Assembly (NCBI RefSeq): GCF_019219075.1
Contig: NZ_JAHUWJ010000018.1
Span: 81,178-145,177, forward strand
Length of the DNA stretch: 64,000 nt
Source: Chitinophaga sp. sic0106
GTDB lineage: Bacteria; Bacteroidota; Bacteroidia; Chitinophagales; Chitinophagaceae
Direction of reading: 5' to 3'
Below the pieces are notes generated by a model. The model was not told where the DNA came from. It saw nothing but the letters and a program-made list of their open reading frames with translations, and made no database searches. Numbering within the stretch: the first letter of the stretch is position 1; each line of letters opens with the position of its first letter. Of this stretch, positions 9,621 to 18,653 are shown one piece after another. Made by a program: the position numbers and the translations under genes.

Positions 9621-10310
9621 TTGAGAAAAATAATCATCACGATAGACGGCTACTCTTCCTGTGGCAAAAGCACTGTTGCTAAACAACTGGCCAGGAAACT
9701 GGATTATGTGTATATCGACAGCGGTGCCATGTATCGTGCTATCACCCTTTATTTTCTGCAGAATCGTATTGACTGGACTTCCACACCGGCAGTAGTGGAC
9801 GCACTGAAAAATATTCACCTGGAATTTGTTCCCAACACACATACCGGCACCGCCGATATGTTCCTTAATGAGGAAAATGTGGAACACCTGATCCGTGAAA
9901 TGCTGGTGGCCGAAAAAGTAAGTGAAGTAGCCGCTGTAAAAGAGGTACGCGACTTCGCCGTAGCGCAACAGGTGAAAATGGGTGCCCGCAAAGGCATCGT
10001 TATGGACGGCCGTGATATCGGTACCGTAGTATTCCCGCATGCAGAACTCAAAATCTTCATGACCGCTGATATCACCATCCGGGTACAACGCCGCTTTAAA
10101 GAACTGTACGCAAAAAATCCAAATATCACCATCGATGAGGTGAAACAAAACCTCGAATTACGCGATTACATCGATGCCAATCGTGAAATAAGTCCCCTCC
10201 GGAAAGCAGAAGACGCTATCATCCTGGATAACAGTCACTTAACCATGGAAGACCAGCTGGCACTGGTTATGCAGTGGGTGGAGGATGCGATTATGGCGCA
10301 TTCTTCATAA
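9621..10310 (+). CDS. cmk: Cytidylate kinase
   Basis: Transfers phosphate from ATP to CMP or dCMP in pyrimidine nucleotide recycling. The 229-residue protein has the P-loop GYSSCGKST at about residues 10-18, then KLDYVYIDSGAMYRAIT, the conserved MDGRDIGTVVFP near residue 129, and a C-terminal RDYIDANREISPLRKAEDAI typical of bacterial Cmk. The start codon must be TTG at 9621: an in-frame TAA lies at 9606-9608 and no ATG or GTG intervenes, while the N-terminus MRKIIITIDGYSS is exactly as expected. It stands alone between a terminator and a gene-free region. Confidence 0.95.
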   Translation: MRKIIITIDGYSSCGKSTVAKQLARKLDYVYIDSGAMYRAITLYFLQNRIDWTSTPAVVDALKNIHLEFVPNTHTGTADMFLNEENVEHLIREMLVAEKVSEVAAVKEVRDFAVAQQVKMGARKGIVMDGRDIGTVVFPHAELKIFMTADITIRVQRRFKELYAKNPNITIDEVKQNLELRDYIDANREISPLRKAEDAIILDNSHLTMEDQLALVMQWVEDAIMAHSS

Positions 10311-10355
10311 AATAATATTTTATATTATTAAAAGTGTTTTATACATTTGCGGGTA

Positions 10356-10650
10356 TTACTTCTACTTGGAAGTAGTTATCCCGATAATTTTCCTGATCCT
10401 GAAGAATTTCCTACCCCCAAACCTTATCCATCCTGAAAAGCACTGCGCGTTTTTGGTCGTTGTGTAGTATAATTAATTTATTGACATGTATCGCATTATA
10501 TATTTATCTCACTGTAGTGTATCCATTACCGTTTGATGAAACAAACTTAATGTGGAATCATGTGCCTTGTGCACATCAATTCCATATTTTCAGTAGGTGT
10601 ATTCGGTTAATAGGAAGAAGGGGCGAATTCTTTCGCCCTTTCGCTTTTTT
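10356..10650 (+). ncRNA. Possible structured non-coding RNA
   Basis: A TAnnTTTG -7 element at 10342-10349 precedes a stretch with stem-loops at 10531-10546 (GTTTG/CAAAC) and 10552-10585 (GTGGAAT, ATGTGC paired with GCACAT, ATTCCAT). It ends at a 7-bp hairpin (10621-10638) with a T run at 10645-10650. No -33 TTG is at the right distance and the T run is six bases removed from the stem. It does not match tmRNA, RNase P RNA or SRP RNA motifs known to me. Weak candidate. Confidence 0.22.
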
Positions 10651-10673
10651 ATGCCTGCAGGGAAATTTAAGTT

Positions 10674-10748
10674 AAAATTATAGCGCCTCCCGCCGCTGGC
10701 GGGAGGCGCTATAATTTTAGAAGAGACCGAAGGTCTCTTCTGAAATTA
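10674..10748. repeat. Twin-hairpin element with shared arm (copy 1)
   Basis: Hairpin one is a perfect 21-bp stem (10674-10694 with 10698-10718) closed by a GCT triloop. Hairpin two pairs about 10712-10728 with 10732-10748 around a C-GAA-G triloop, with one wobble pair. The segment TAATTTT (10712-10718) belongs to both stems, so the two full hairpins exclude each other. It lies between the cmk region and the 3' end of the AraC gene. Confidence 0.75.
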
Positions 10749-10762
10749 AAAGGGTTGATTTA

Positions 10763-11638
10763 TTATATAAACGTCCGCGTACCCGCAAAGCTTTTCCGGA
10801 ACTCCGACGGCGTATTCCCCTTCTTCTTCTTAAATATCCTGTTGAAATTAGAGAGATTCATAAACCCACACTGATAACAAATCTCAGAAACAGAATGCGT
10901 AGTATCAATCAGCATCCGAGAGGCATGCCCGATCCGTATCTCATTTAAACTGTCAATAAACGTTTTACCAGTGCGCTTTTTTATAAAACGACTCAGCGAT
11001 ACCGGCGTCATATTCACATGCTTGGCCAGCTCGTGCAGGCCAATGTCCTTGTCAAAATGCTGCTGCATATACTCAAACGCTTTTTCAATGCGGCGACTGT
11101 TATAATTATTCAGTGATTCGGCCGGAGCGCTGCTCAGTACCCGCATATTACGGGAAATACTGAGGTCGTGCAGGATCGATAACAGTTCCAGCACCGAATC
11201 AAACCCTGTCTTATAAGGCAACGCGAGCAACCGTGGTTTAAGGGACTGTATCGTCTCCCTGGAAAAAGAAATACCCTTGCTGGCATTCTCAAACAAAGAA
11301 CGGATAAAGCTCAGCTGATTCCTCCGCAGAAATTTTGCATCCAGCAACTGCGCATGAAATTGTATCGTTACCTCCGTAATTTTTTTGGACTTACAATGAT
11401 GATCCATCCATACATGTTCTACACTCGGACCTACCAGTACCAGCTCCGCGTCATCAATCTCTTCCACATGATCCCCCACAATTCTTTTTGCCCCCGCCGC
11501 ATTTAAAATAAAGTTCAGCTCATACTCCTCATGGTAATGCAAAGGGAAATTGAACGTTGATTTTTCACGAATGAAAATCATAAAACAATCATGCTCCGTT
11601 AAGGGCGTAATTTCTTTATATGCCTGGGTCTTGCGCAT
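10763..11638 (-). CDS. AraC-family transcriptional regulator
   Basis: Protein of 291 residues. The N-terminal half is a cupin-like sensor domain (FNFPLHYHEEYELNFILNAA, with the His/Glu pattern of AraC cupins). The C-terminal 100 residues form the double helix-turn-helix: IGLHELAKHVNMTPVSLSRF and TTHSVSEICYQCGFMNLSNF, then NRIFKKKKGNTPSEFRKSF. The gene diverges from the SusC/SusD/symporter/GH130 run, with a 347-base shared upstream region, so it is the obvious candidate regulator of that glycan locus. A role in sensing a mannosyl sugar is inferred from this position only. The start is the ATG at 11638. Confidence 0.9.
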   Translation of the reverse strand: MRKTQAYKEITPLTEHDCFMIFIREKSTFNFPLHYHEEYELNFILNAAGAKRIVGDHVEEIDDAELVLVGPSVEHVWMDHHCKSKKITEVTIQFHAQLLDAKFLRRNQLSFIRSLFENASKGISFSRETIQSLKPRLLALPYKTGFDSVLELLSILHDLSISRNMRVLSSAPAESLNNYNSRRIEKAFEYMQQHFDKDIGLHELAKHVNMTPVSLSRFIKKRTGKTFIDSLNEIRIGHASRMLIDTTHSVSEICYQCGFMNLSNFNRIFKKKKGNTPSEFRKSFAGTRTFI

Positions 11639-11763
11639 AAAATGTATAGTAAGGTGGTATAAATATAGTATTAATTGGTGTTAAAAGTATTATATCTGTA
11701 AGTAATATTTTCTAGTGGCTAACTATCCTTATAGTTGTTGCTAATACTGGATTAATTAAATGT

Positions 11764-11773
11764 TAGGGAGATG
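11764..11773 (+). repeat. TAGGGAGATG motif copy
   Basis: Context TGTTAGGGAGATGTAAGC, 51 bases upstream of the susC promoter -33 element. Confidence 0.6.
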
Positions 11774-11823
11774 TAAGCACCACAATTAATTGTTTGTTTT
11801 GTAAAATATGGGATAAAAAAGTA

Positions 11824-11855
11824 TTGGTATTGAGTTGTATTATAAGATACTTTTG
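11824..11855 (+). promoter_or_regulatory. susC promoter, Bacteroidota consensus
   Basis: TTG at 11824-11826, 21-base spacer, TACTTTTG (TAnnTTTG) at 11848-11855. The predicted 5' leader to the susC ATG is about 125 bases. Confidence 0.65.
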
Positions 11856-11985
11856 GTTCCATGTTCTGATGCAGGTTCCAACGTTATGAAGCCAACCGGA
11901 ATGCAAGCTGCAGGAGCAATATTTATTCAACACAAAATCAGATCAACACCAACAAAAAATTATCAATTCCATTAAACAACGCTCT

Positions 11986-14900
11986 ATGCATTTACAGCAC
12001 ACTATCCCTTCAGTTTTCAGGAAATGGCGGCTGGCAGCTTTAACGCTCGTCCTCCTTATTTCCTTCTCCTGCGCCGCCTGGGCGCAAAAGGTGCAGCTAA
12101 GCGGCACAGTGACCAATGAGAAAAACGAACCGCTTCCCGGTGTAACCGTTACCGTTAAAGGTACCGTCACCGGCGTGCTCACCAACGCTGATGGTAAGTT
12201 TAACATCAGCGCCGCACCTACCGCCACCCTCGTGTTCTCCATGATGGGCTTCGAGTCCCGCCAGGTGCCCGTTGGCAACCAGGCCAACCTCCATGTAAAA
12301 CTACAGGACCAGCTGACCCAACTCAGCGACGTGGTAGTCACCGCCATGGGCATCAAAAAAGAAAATAAAGTATTAGGCTACGCCATCACCCAGGTAAAAG
12401 GAGAATCCTTTACCAAAGCCCGCGAAGCAAATGTGATGTGGGGCCTGCAAGGTAAAGTAGCCGGTGTAAACGTTACCAAACCGGTAACAGGCGCTTCCGG
12501 CTCCAGCCGCGTAGTAATGCGTGGCGGCGACTTCGGCGCCAGCCAGCCACTCTACGTGATTGATGGTATACCTATGGTATCCGGTAACAAAGGCAGCATC
12601 GATAATATGTACGGCGGTAAAGACGCCGGCGATGGTATCGGTAGCATCAACCCGGATGATATCGAATCCATGGAAGTACTCAAAGGTAATACCGCCGCCG
12701 CCCTCTACGGCGCAAGAGCCTCCAACGGTGTGATCGTGATCACCACCAAAAAAGGAACCGCCCGCAAAGGCATCGGTGTGGAACTGAATAGCACCTACAG
12801 CATCGAAAATCCAATCGACTACACCTCCAAAGATTACCAATACGAATATGGAATCGGTACTGGTGGTAATAAACCTACCACCGCCGCTGAAGCCCTCGCA
12901 GCAGGCCGCTCCAGCTGGGGCGCCAAACTGGATGGTACCAGCGTAATACAGGGCGACGGCGTTGCAAGACCCTACTCAGCCCGCAAAAACAATGTGAAAA
13001 ATTTCTACGACGGCGGTAACACCTTCACCAACACCGTAGCACTCCTCGGTGGTAACGAAAACGTGAACTTCCGCTTCTCCTTCGGCGATATGAATAACCA
13101 CGATATCATGCCTAACGCCGGTGTAAGAAGAAATAACTTCACCCTCAATACCAACGCCAAATTAGGCAAGAACCTCACCGCTACCATCAACGCACAATAT
13201 ATCCGGGAAAAAGCAGAGAACAGACCATGGCTCAACGATTACACCATGAACGCCGCTGTGGCCGCCTATCTCATGCCTACCAACTATGATATACGCGACT
13301 GGAGCAACCCACGTAAAGCCAACCGTGCAGAAAACCTCTGGACAACCAACAACTACTGGGCAAATCCATACTTCATGGCTTACGAAACACCTAACTGGGA
13401 TAAAACCAATCGCTTCATCGGCTCTGCGGATATTAAGTATGATTTCGACAGCCACTTCTATGCACGACTGCTCACCGGTACCGACTTCTCCAATGTACTG
13501 GGACAGTTCCTCTGGTCCGATGGCATCGGTTTCTATCCTAATGGCCAGATCGGCATGTCCAATAGTTACCGCTCTGAATTCAATGCCCAGCTGATGACAG
13601 GTTATAATAATACCTTCAAAAACTGGTCTGTCAACGCTTTCGTAGGTGGTAACACCATGAAACGCAGCAACAATAACACCTCTTCCAGCGGTGATATTTT
13701 CATAGTGCCCGGCTTTTACTCCATTGGCAATACCACCAACAAATCCGGTGGCTACAACCTCACTGAATCCCAGATCAACTCTGTATTCGGATCTGCTGAA
13801 CTCGGATTCCATAACTACCTCTACTTAACACTCACCGGTAGAAACGATTGGTTCTCTACCCTGGATCCAAATAATAACAATATCTTCTATCCATCTGTAG
13901 GCGCGAGCTTCGTAGTTTCCGACGCATGGAAAATGCCTTCCTGGATCAGCTTCGCCAAGGTAAGAGGCTCCTGGGCACAAACAGGTAGCGACCAGGATAT
14001 CGCTGCCTATCAGCTGAACCTGACTTACTCCCTGCCTAACTCACCGAACGGAATTCCATTAGGCGGTATTGGTACTTCCTCGGTACCGAATGCTAACCTG
14101 CACCCTCAGCTCACTACCACCTACGAAGCTGGTCTGGAAGCCCGCTTCCTCAACGGCCGCGCAGGGATCGACCTGGCAGTATACAGCCGCCAGGTGACAG
14201 ACGCTATCCTGAATTCACCCATCTCTATCAGCTCCGGTTTTACCAGCACCTATATGAACGCTGCTAAAATCGGTAACACAGGTATCGAATTGTTGCTAAC
14301 TGGAACGCCTGTACGTAGCAATGATTTCAAATGGCAAACCAGCTACAACTTCGCCTACAATAAAAGTGAAGTGAAAGCATTGATCAACGGTCAGCAATCC
14401 ATGGTAATCGCACAAAACCGCTCCGGCCTCTGGGGCGATGGTGGCGTACCTTCCTACGTATACGCAGAAGTAGGTCAGCCCTACGGTGTGCTGTATGGCA
14501 GCACTTACACCCGTGATGGACAAGGCCGTATTGTGTACGATGATAAAGGCCTGCCGGTTGCCGGAAAAATTGCCCGCCTGGGTAATGGTATCCAACCAAT
14601 CGTAATGGGTTTCAATAACACGTTTACTTATAAGCAGTGGTCGCTCGACTTCCTGCTCGACGGTAAATTCGGCGGCAAAATGTTTTCCGGTACTACCAAC
14701 CTCGCCTGGTACCAGGGCCTCGCTAAAGAAACACTGGCAGGCCGCGAAGGTGGTATCATCGGCGAAGGTGTAACCGCTGATGGTAAACCTAACACCGTGA
14801 AAGTAGCGGCGGAAGATTACTATAAGTTCGTTGCCAACAATATCGCTGAACAGTTCGTATACAGCTCTTCTTTCGTGAAACTGCGCCAGATCGTGGTGGG

Positions 14901-15108
14901 CTATTCCCTGCCACAGCGCTGGATCAAAGGTTCTGCCTTCCAGGCAGTGAACCTGTCGTTCGTAGCCAGAAACCTCTTTACCATTTACCAGGATGTGCCG
15001 GTGGTAGATCCTGAATCCGGTTACACCACCGGTGGCGGACAGGGTTTTGAAATGCTGGGAATGCCGGCCGTTAGAAGCTTTGGCTTTAACCTGGGTGTTA
15101 AATTCTAA
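11986..15108 (+). CDS. SusC/RagA-family TonB-dependent outer-membrane transporter
   Basis: Outer-membrane transporter of 1040 residues that imports oligosaccharides together with a SusD lipoprotein. Visible parts: a signal peptide (LVLLISFSCAAWAQ); a carboxypeptidase-D-like beta domain (VQLSGTVTNEKNEPLPGVTV, about residues 36-110); the TonB-box-like LSDVVVTAMGIKK; a plug domain with VAGVNVTKPV, then DFGASQPLYVIDGIPM and MEVLKGNTAAALYGARASNG; and a long beta-barrel ending FGFNLGVKF. The plug signatures are classic SusC. It is followed immediately by SusD, then a symporter and GH130, making a small polysaccharide utilisation locus. The promoter lies at 11824-11855, opposite the AraC gene. The cargo is inferred as mannosyl-containing from the downstream phosphorylase. 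Confidence 0.95.
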   Translation: MHLQHTIPSVFRKWRLAALTLVLLISFSCAAWAQKVQLSGTVTNEKNEPLPGVTVTVKGTVTGVLTNADGKFNISAAPTATLVFSMMGFESRQVPVGNQANLHVKLQDQLTQLSDVVVTAMGIKKENKVLGYAITQVKGESFTKAREANVMWGLQGKVAGVNVTKPVTGASGSSRVVMRGGDFGASQPLYVIDGIPMVSGNKGSIDNMYGGKDAGDGIGSINPDDIESMEVLKGNTAAALYGARASNGVIVITTKKGTARKGIGVELNSTYSIENPIDYTSKDYQYEYGIGTGGNKPTTAAEALAAGRSSWGAKLDGTSVIQGDGVARPYSARKNNVKNFYDGGNTFTNTVALLGGNENVNFRFSFGDMNNHDIMPNAGVRRNNFTLNTNAKLGKNLTATINAQYIREKAENRPWLNDYTMNAAVAAYLMPTNYDIRDWSNPRKANRAENLWTTNNYWANPYFMAYETPNWDKTNRFIGSADIKYDFDSHFYARLLTGTDFSNVLGQFLWSDGIGFYPNGQIGMSNSYRSEFNAQLMTGYNNTFKNWSVNAFVGGNTMKRSNNNTSSSGDIFIVPGFYSIGNTTNKSGGYNLTESQINSVFGSAELGFHNYLYLTLTGRNDWFSTLDPNNNNIFYPSVGASFVVSDAWKMPSWISFAKVRGSWAQTGSDQDIAAYQLNLTYSLPNSPNGIPLGGIGTSSVPNANLHPQLTTTYEAGLEARFLNGRAGIDLAVYSRQVTDAILNSPISISSGFTSTYMNAAKIGNTGIELLLTGTPVRSNDFKWQTSYNFAYNKSEVKALINGQQSMVIAQNRSGLWGDGGVPSYVYAEVGQPYGVLYGSTYTRDGQGRIVYDDKGLPVAGKIARLGNGIQPIVMGFNNTFTYKQWSLDFLLDGKFGGKMFSGTTNLAWYQGLAKETLAGREGGIIGEGVTADGKPNTVKVAAEDYYKFVANNIAEQFVYSSSFVKLRQIVVGYSLPQRWIKGSAFQAVNLSFVARNLFTIYQDVPVVDPESGYTTGGGQGFEMLGMPAVRSFGFNLGVKF

Positions 15109-15129
15109 TTACTGTTAATGAGAAATGTT

Positions 15130-16647
15130 ATGAAAAGAAAATACCTCGTATATATAGGCGCTTCCCTTTCGCTGCTGGCTGCCAGCTGTACCAAAGACCT
15201 GGAAGATCTGAATAAGAATCCAAACAACCCTACCAGCGTACCACCGCTGACTATGTTCAGTAACGCTGAAGTAGCAACTGCCACACTCGGCAGAGGCACC
15301 ATCCGCCGTACTAACCTGGCGTTTGACATGATGGCCATGCAGCAGCTGGCATCTACAGAAACCCTTGATGGTGGTGAAGGTGATAAATACCTGAAAAATG
15401 ATAATGCCGGTAATCTGTTCGAAGATTCTTACGGCCTTATCATTAATAATGTGGTGCAGCTGATGGAGTTTGTGAAAAATGATCCTGCACAGGTAAACCT
15501 GCTCAGTGCTACCAGGATATGGAAAGTACTGGTGTTTCAGCGCCTCACCGATGCCTACGGCGATGTACCTTACTTCGATGCCGGCAAAGGTTTTATCAGC
15601 GGCAACTTCGCCCCTGATTATAATAAGCAATCCGAAATTTATGCGGACATGCTGAAGGAGCTGAGTGAAGCGGTAGCTGCATTTGATGCGGCTAAAAATC
15701 CACTCGGCACCGCTGATGTTGTGTACAATGGCGATCTCACCAAATGGAAAAAACTCGCCTACTCCCTGATGCTGAAACTGGCGCTCCGTATGGAAAAACA
15801 GGATGCAGCCAAAGCAAAGGAATGGGCAGGTAAAGCACTCGCAGGTGGTGTGATGTCGCTGCCGGAAGACGTATGCGCGATCAAACATTCCGCCGAAAGA
15901 AATGCGGTAGCTAACCCGATCACCTATACGTTTAACAGCTACGACCTGGCCAACGAGAAAATTAAAATCAGCAAATACTTCCTGGATTACCTCACTAACA
16001 CCGGCGATCCAAGACGCCGTGTTTTTGTAAGTACGGTGAGTGGAGATACTACCCTTGCCAGTCAGAAAGGCTTGCCTAATGGCCTGGATGCAAACAGTTT
16101 CAAAACTGCTTATCCAACCGTGGCGCTGAAAGATTTCTCTACACTGAACACCAAAACAATCTTGCAGCTCACCGCACCTACCTTCCTGCTGACGCCTGCC
16201 GAAGTACAGCTGATGCAGGCTGAGTTAATCGTAAAAGGCTGGACCACCGGAGATGCAGCTGCCATGTACGCAGCTGCGGTTACCAACTCCATGAAACAGC
16301 AGGCCATGTATGGCGACAATGGCGTGATCAGCGCTACACAAATCCAGGATTACCTTGCGGCAAATCCTTTCCCAGGCACAGCTGCTGAACAGCTGAAAGC
16401 ACTGGGTAGTCAATACTGGGTGGCTACCTTCCTGAATGGTTGGGAATCGCACGCCAACTGGCGCCGTACCGGGTACCCGGCTATTACACCGGTAAATTAT
16501 CCGGGTAATATCACCAATGGACAAATTCCTCGCCGCCTGACTTACATGCTCAGCGAGCAGGTGAATAATCCGAAAGGATTGCAGTCTTCCATTACCAATC
16601 AGGGGAAAGATGAGTATATGACGCGGGTTTGGTGGGATAAACAATAA
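15130..16647 (+). CDS. SusD/RagB-family nutrient-binding outer-membrane lipoprotein
   Basis: Surface lipoprotein (505 residues from the ATG at 15130; an in-frame ATG at 15118 would add four residues) that captures glycan for the SusC partner. Lipobox LSLLAASC at the end of the signal peptide, then TKDLEDLNKNPNNPTSVPPL, the usual start of SusD-like lipoproteins. Helical TPR-like core with WKVLVFQRLTDAYGDVPYFD (the conserved DxYGDVPY segment) and the C-terminal RRLTYMLSEQVNNPKG. The wording of these segments fits the SusD-like type 2 family more than the SusD_RagB type. It begins 21 bases after susC and must be co-transcribed. Confidence 0.93.
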   Translation: MKRKYLVYIGASLSLLAASCTKDLEDLNKNPNNPTSVPPLTMFSNAEVATATLGRGTIRRTNLAFDMMAMQQLASTETLDGGEGDKYLKNDNAGNLFEDSYGLIINNVVQLMEFVKNDPAQVNLLSATRIWKVLVFQRLTDAYGDVPYFDAGKGFISGNFAPDYNKQSEIYADMLKELSEAVAAFDAAKNPLGTADVVYNGDLTKWKKLAYSLMLKLALRMEKQDAAKAKEWAGKALAGGVMSLPEDVCAIKHSAERNAVANPITYTFNSYDLANEKIKISKYFLDYLTNTGDPRRRVFVSTVSGDTTLASQKGLPNGLDANSFKTAYPTVALKDFSTLNTKTILQLTAPTFLLTPAEVQLMQAELIVKGWTTGDAAAMYAAAVTNSMKQQAMYGDNGVISATQIQDYLAANPFPGTAAEQLKALGSQYWVATFLNGWESHANWRRTGYPAITPVNYPGNITNGQIPRRLTYMLSEQVNNPKGLQSSITNQGKDEYMTRVWWDKQ

Positions 16648-16656
16648 TATTATATC

Positions 16657-16732
16657 GGGCAAGGAGCAGCCCTGTCAGGGCTGTTCCTCGCCCTAAAGGC
16701 TCCGGGACCGAAGGCCCTGGAGCCTTTAGGGC
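16657..16732. repeat. Twin-hairpin element with shared arm (copy 2)
   Basis: Hairpin one: 16657-16674 with 16676-16693, imperfect 18-bp stem. Hairpin two: 16690-16709 with 16713-16732 around a GAA loop, 20-bp imperfect stem, followed by eight A on the plus strand. GCCC at 16690-16693 is part of both stems. Lies between susD and the symporter gene, so it could attenuate read-through. Confidence 0.7.
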
Positions 16733-16820
16733 AAAAAAAATGTAAGTCTTTACTACTTACCCCCTTCTGCTCCTTTGCGGGCAAAAGCCGCGTAACTTGT
16801 GAAGATCAAAAACCAAAACA

Positions 16821-18647
16821 ATGTTACAACTGATCGATTGGGTAATCATCGGCGTTTACCTGGGAATTATTGTTCTGATAGGACTACTGTTAAGAAGGAA
16901 AGCGAAGCAAAATAAAACTGCGTATATGCTTGGTGGTAAGTCGCTTCCCTGGTACATGCTGGGCCTTTCGAATGCGGCGGATATGTTTGACATATCAGGT
17001 ACCATGTGGCTGGTAACGCTGACCTTCGTATACGGCATGAAAAGTATCTGGATTCCTTGGTTGTGGCCGATTTTCAACCAGGTGTTTATGATGGTGTTTG
17101 TGAGTGCATGGCTAAGGCGCTCTAATGTCAGTACAGGTGCTGAATGGATCATCACCCGTTTTGGCAATGGGCGTGACGCCGCTTTATCACACACTATCAC
17201 CGTTGTGTTTGCACTGATCAGCTGCCTGGGCTTTATGGCATACGGGTTTGTAGGTTTGGGTAAGTTTATGGAGATATTCATTCCATGGCAGAACATCGCA
17301 CCATACGTACCTTTTACGGTACAGCCGGAGTATGTGCCGCATCTGTACGGTGTAGCGTTTGCACTTTTCGCTGTCTTTTACAGTATTCTCGGTGGTATGA
17401 GCAGTATTGTTTGGGCAGATGCAGTACAATACGTTATCCGTACAGCCGCGGCCGTTATTATTGCAGTCATTGCCATGCGTGCCCTCGCTGTGCATACCCT
17501 GAACGTACCGGAAGGCTGGTTCAATCCTTTCTTTGGCTGGAAGCTGGACATGGACTGGGGCCGCATTATTCCGGAAGTAAATGATAAGATTAACAGTGAC
17601 GGCTATACGATGTTTGGGGCCTTCTTTATGATGATGGTATTTAAAGGGCTGCTGGTGAGTTTGGCTGGCCCTGCACCTAACTACGACATGCAGAAAATTC
17701 TGAGTACCCGTAGTCCGCAGGAGGCCGCAAAAATGAGTGGCTTTGTTTCTATAGTACTGATGCCGGTACGCTACCTGATGATTATTGGTTTCGCCGTACT
17801 TGGACTCATCTACTACAAACAGTTGAACCTTAAAACCGGTGACCATATTGATTTTGAAAAGATCCTGCCTGCCGCCATCAGCAGCTTTGCGCCGGTAGGC
17901 GTTATGGGATTGCTGGTAGCAGGTATGCTGGCATCTTTCATCGGAACATTTGCAGGTACGCTGAATGCAGCGCAGGCCTATATATTAAATGATGTATACC
18001 TCAGGTATATTAATCCGGCAGCGAGCAATCGCAAAATAAGCAGCGTTAACTATCTCTCCGGAATATTGGTAGTGGTGATCAGCATCCTCATTGGTGTGTT
18101 TGCAAAAGATGTCAACAGCGTGTTGCAATGGCTGGTATCCGGCCTTTGGGGCGGCTATGTGGCAGCCAACGTACTGAAGTGGTACTGGTGGAGGTTCAAT
18201 GGTTATGGTTTCTTCTGGGGTATGCTGGCTGGCATTGCTGCCGCATTGATTTGTCCTTATATCTTCACTGGTCTGGATCTCTATTATTTCCCGGTGATCC
18301 TGCTTATATCCCTGGCTGGTTGTATCATTGGTACGCTGGCAACTCCACCGGCAGATGAGAAAGTATTGGAACAGTTTTATTATAATGTTCGCCCGTGGGG
18401 TTTCTGGAAACCAGTGCTCCGCCGCATGCAGCAGGAAAATCCTGCGCTGCAGCCTAACCGGAATTTTGGCCGCGATATGTTCAATGTAGCTACCGGTATC
18501 GTAGCACAGCTCTGCCTCATGGCATTGCCTATGTACCTGATACTGCAACAACAGGTGCCTATGTACATCTCCGCTGCTATATTGGTAGTAACACTGATAC
18601 TGCTGAAAAAATTCTGGTGGAATTCCCTCGAAAAAAATGATGTGTAA
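16821..18647 (+). CDS. Sodium:solute symporter (SSS) family transporter
   Basis: Inner-membrane symporter of 608 residues with about 13-14 hydrophobic segments, starting MLQLIDWVIIGVYLGIIVLI. SSS features: GGKSLPWYMLGLSNAADMFD near residue 40, FAVFYSILGGMSSIVWADAV (the family's GG.....DxxQ-like region) and SFIGTFAGTLNAAQAYILND. The C-terminus is extended by several helices. It lies between SusCD and the GH130 phosphorylase; the same order of symporter next to mannosylglucose phosphorylase is known from Bacteroides mannan loci. Probable role: Na+-driven uptake of a di- or oligosaccharide from the periplasm. Substrate inferred from context. The GH130 start follows after 6 bases. Confidence 0.9.
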   Translation: MLQLIDWVIIGVYLGIIVLIGLLLRRKAKQNKTAYMLGGKSLPWYMLGLSNAADMFDISGTMWLVTLTFVYGMKSIWIPWLWPIFNQVFMMVFVSAWLRRSNVSTGAEWIITRFGNGRDAALSHTITVVFALISCLGFMAYGFVGLGKFMEIFIPWQNIAPYVPFTVQPEYVPHLYGVAFALFAVFYSILGGMSSIVWADAVQYVIRTAAAVIIAVIAMRALAVHTLNVPEGWFNPFFGWKLDMDWGRIIPEVNDKINSDGYTMFGAFFMMMVFKGLLVSLAGPAPNYDMQKILSTRSPQEAAKMSGFVSIVLMPVRYLMIIGFAVLGLIYYKQLNLKTGDHIDFEKILPAAISSFAPVGVMGLLVAGMLASFIGTFAGTLNAAQAYILNDVYLRYINPAASNRKISSVNYLSGILVVVISILIGVFAKDVNSVLQWLVSGLWGGYVAANVLKWYWWRFNGYGFFWGMLAGIAAALICPYIFTGLDLYYFPVILLISLAGCIIGTLATPPADEKVLEQFYYNVRPWGFWKPVLRRMQQENPALQPNRNFGRDMFNVATGIVAQLCLMALPMYLILQQQVPMYISAAILVVTLILLKKFWWNSLEKNDV

Positions 18648-18653
18648 ATAAAA

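Larger units (their letters stand above)
10311..10762. other. Gene-free structured region after cmk
   Basis: No convincing coding sequence; two short ORFs lack family resemblance. It holds a -7-like TACATTTG (10342-10349), several stem-loops (10531-10546, 10552-10585), a hairpin with a nearby T run (10621-10650) and then a twin-hairpin element (10674-10748). A non-coding transcript is possible and is listed separately at low confidence. Confidence 0.4.
11639..11985. other. Divergent regulatory region between the AraC gene and susC
   Basis: A 347-base AT-rich region with one TAGGGAGATG copy (11764-11773) and a good plus-strand promoter (11824-11855) for susC. No strong palindrome was seen that could be named as the AraC operator, and no promoter for the AraC gene itself was identified. 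Confidence 0.5.

Noticed and set aside
10481..10506. Sigma-70-like TTGACA promoter
   Set aside because: Bacteroidota use TTG/TAnnTTTG promoters; the nearest TATATTTA has a mismatch and a 15-base spacer.
10460..10675. 71-codon open frame after cmk
   Set aside because: No homology or signal, Phe/Cys-rich from AT-rich DNA, and it ends inside hairpins; the region looks non-coding.
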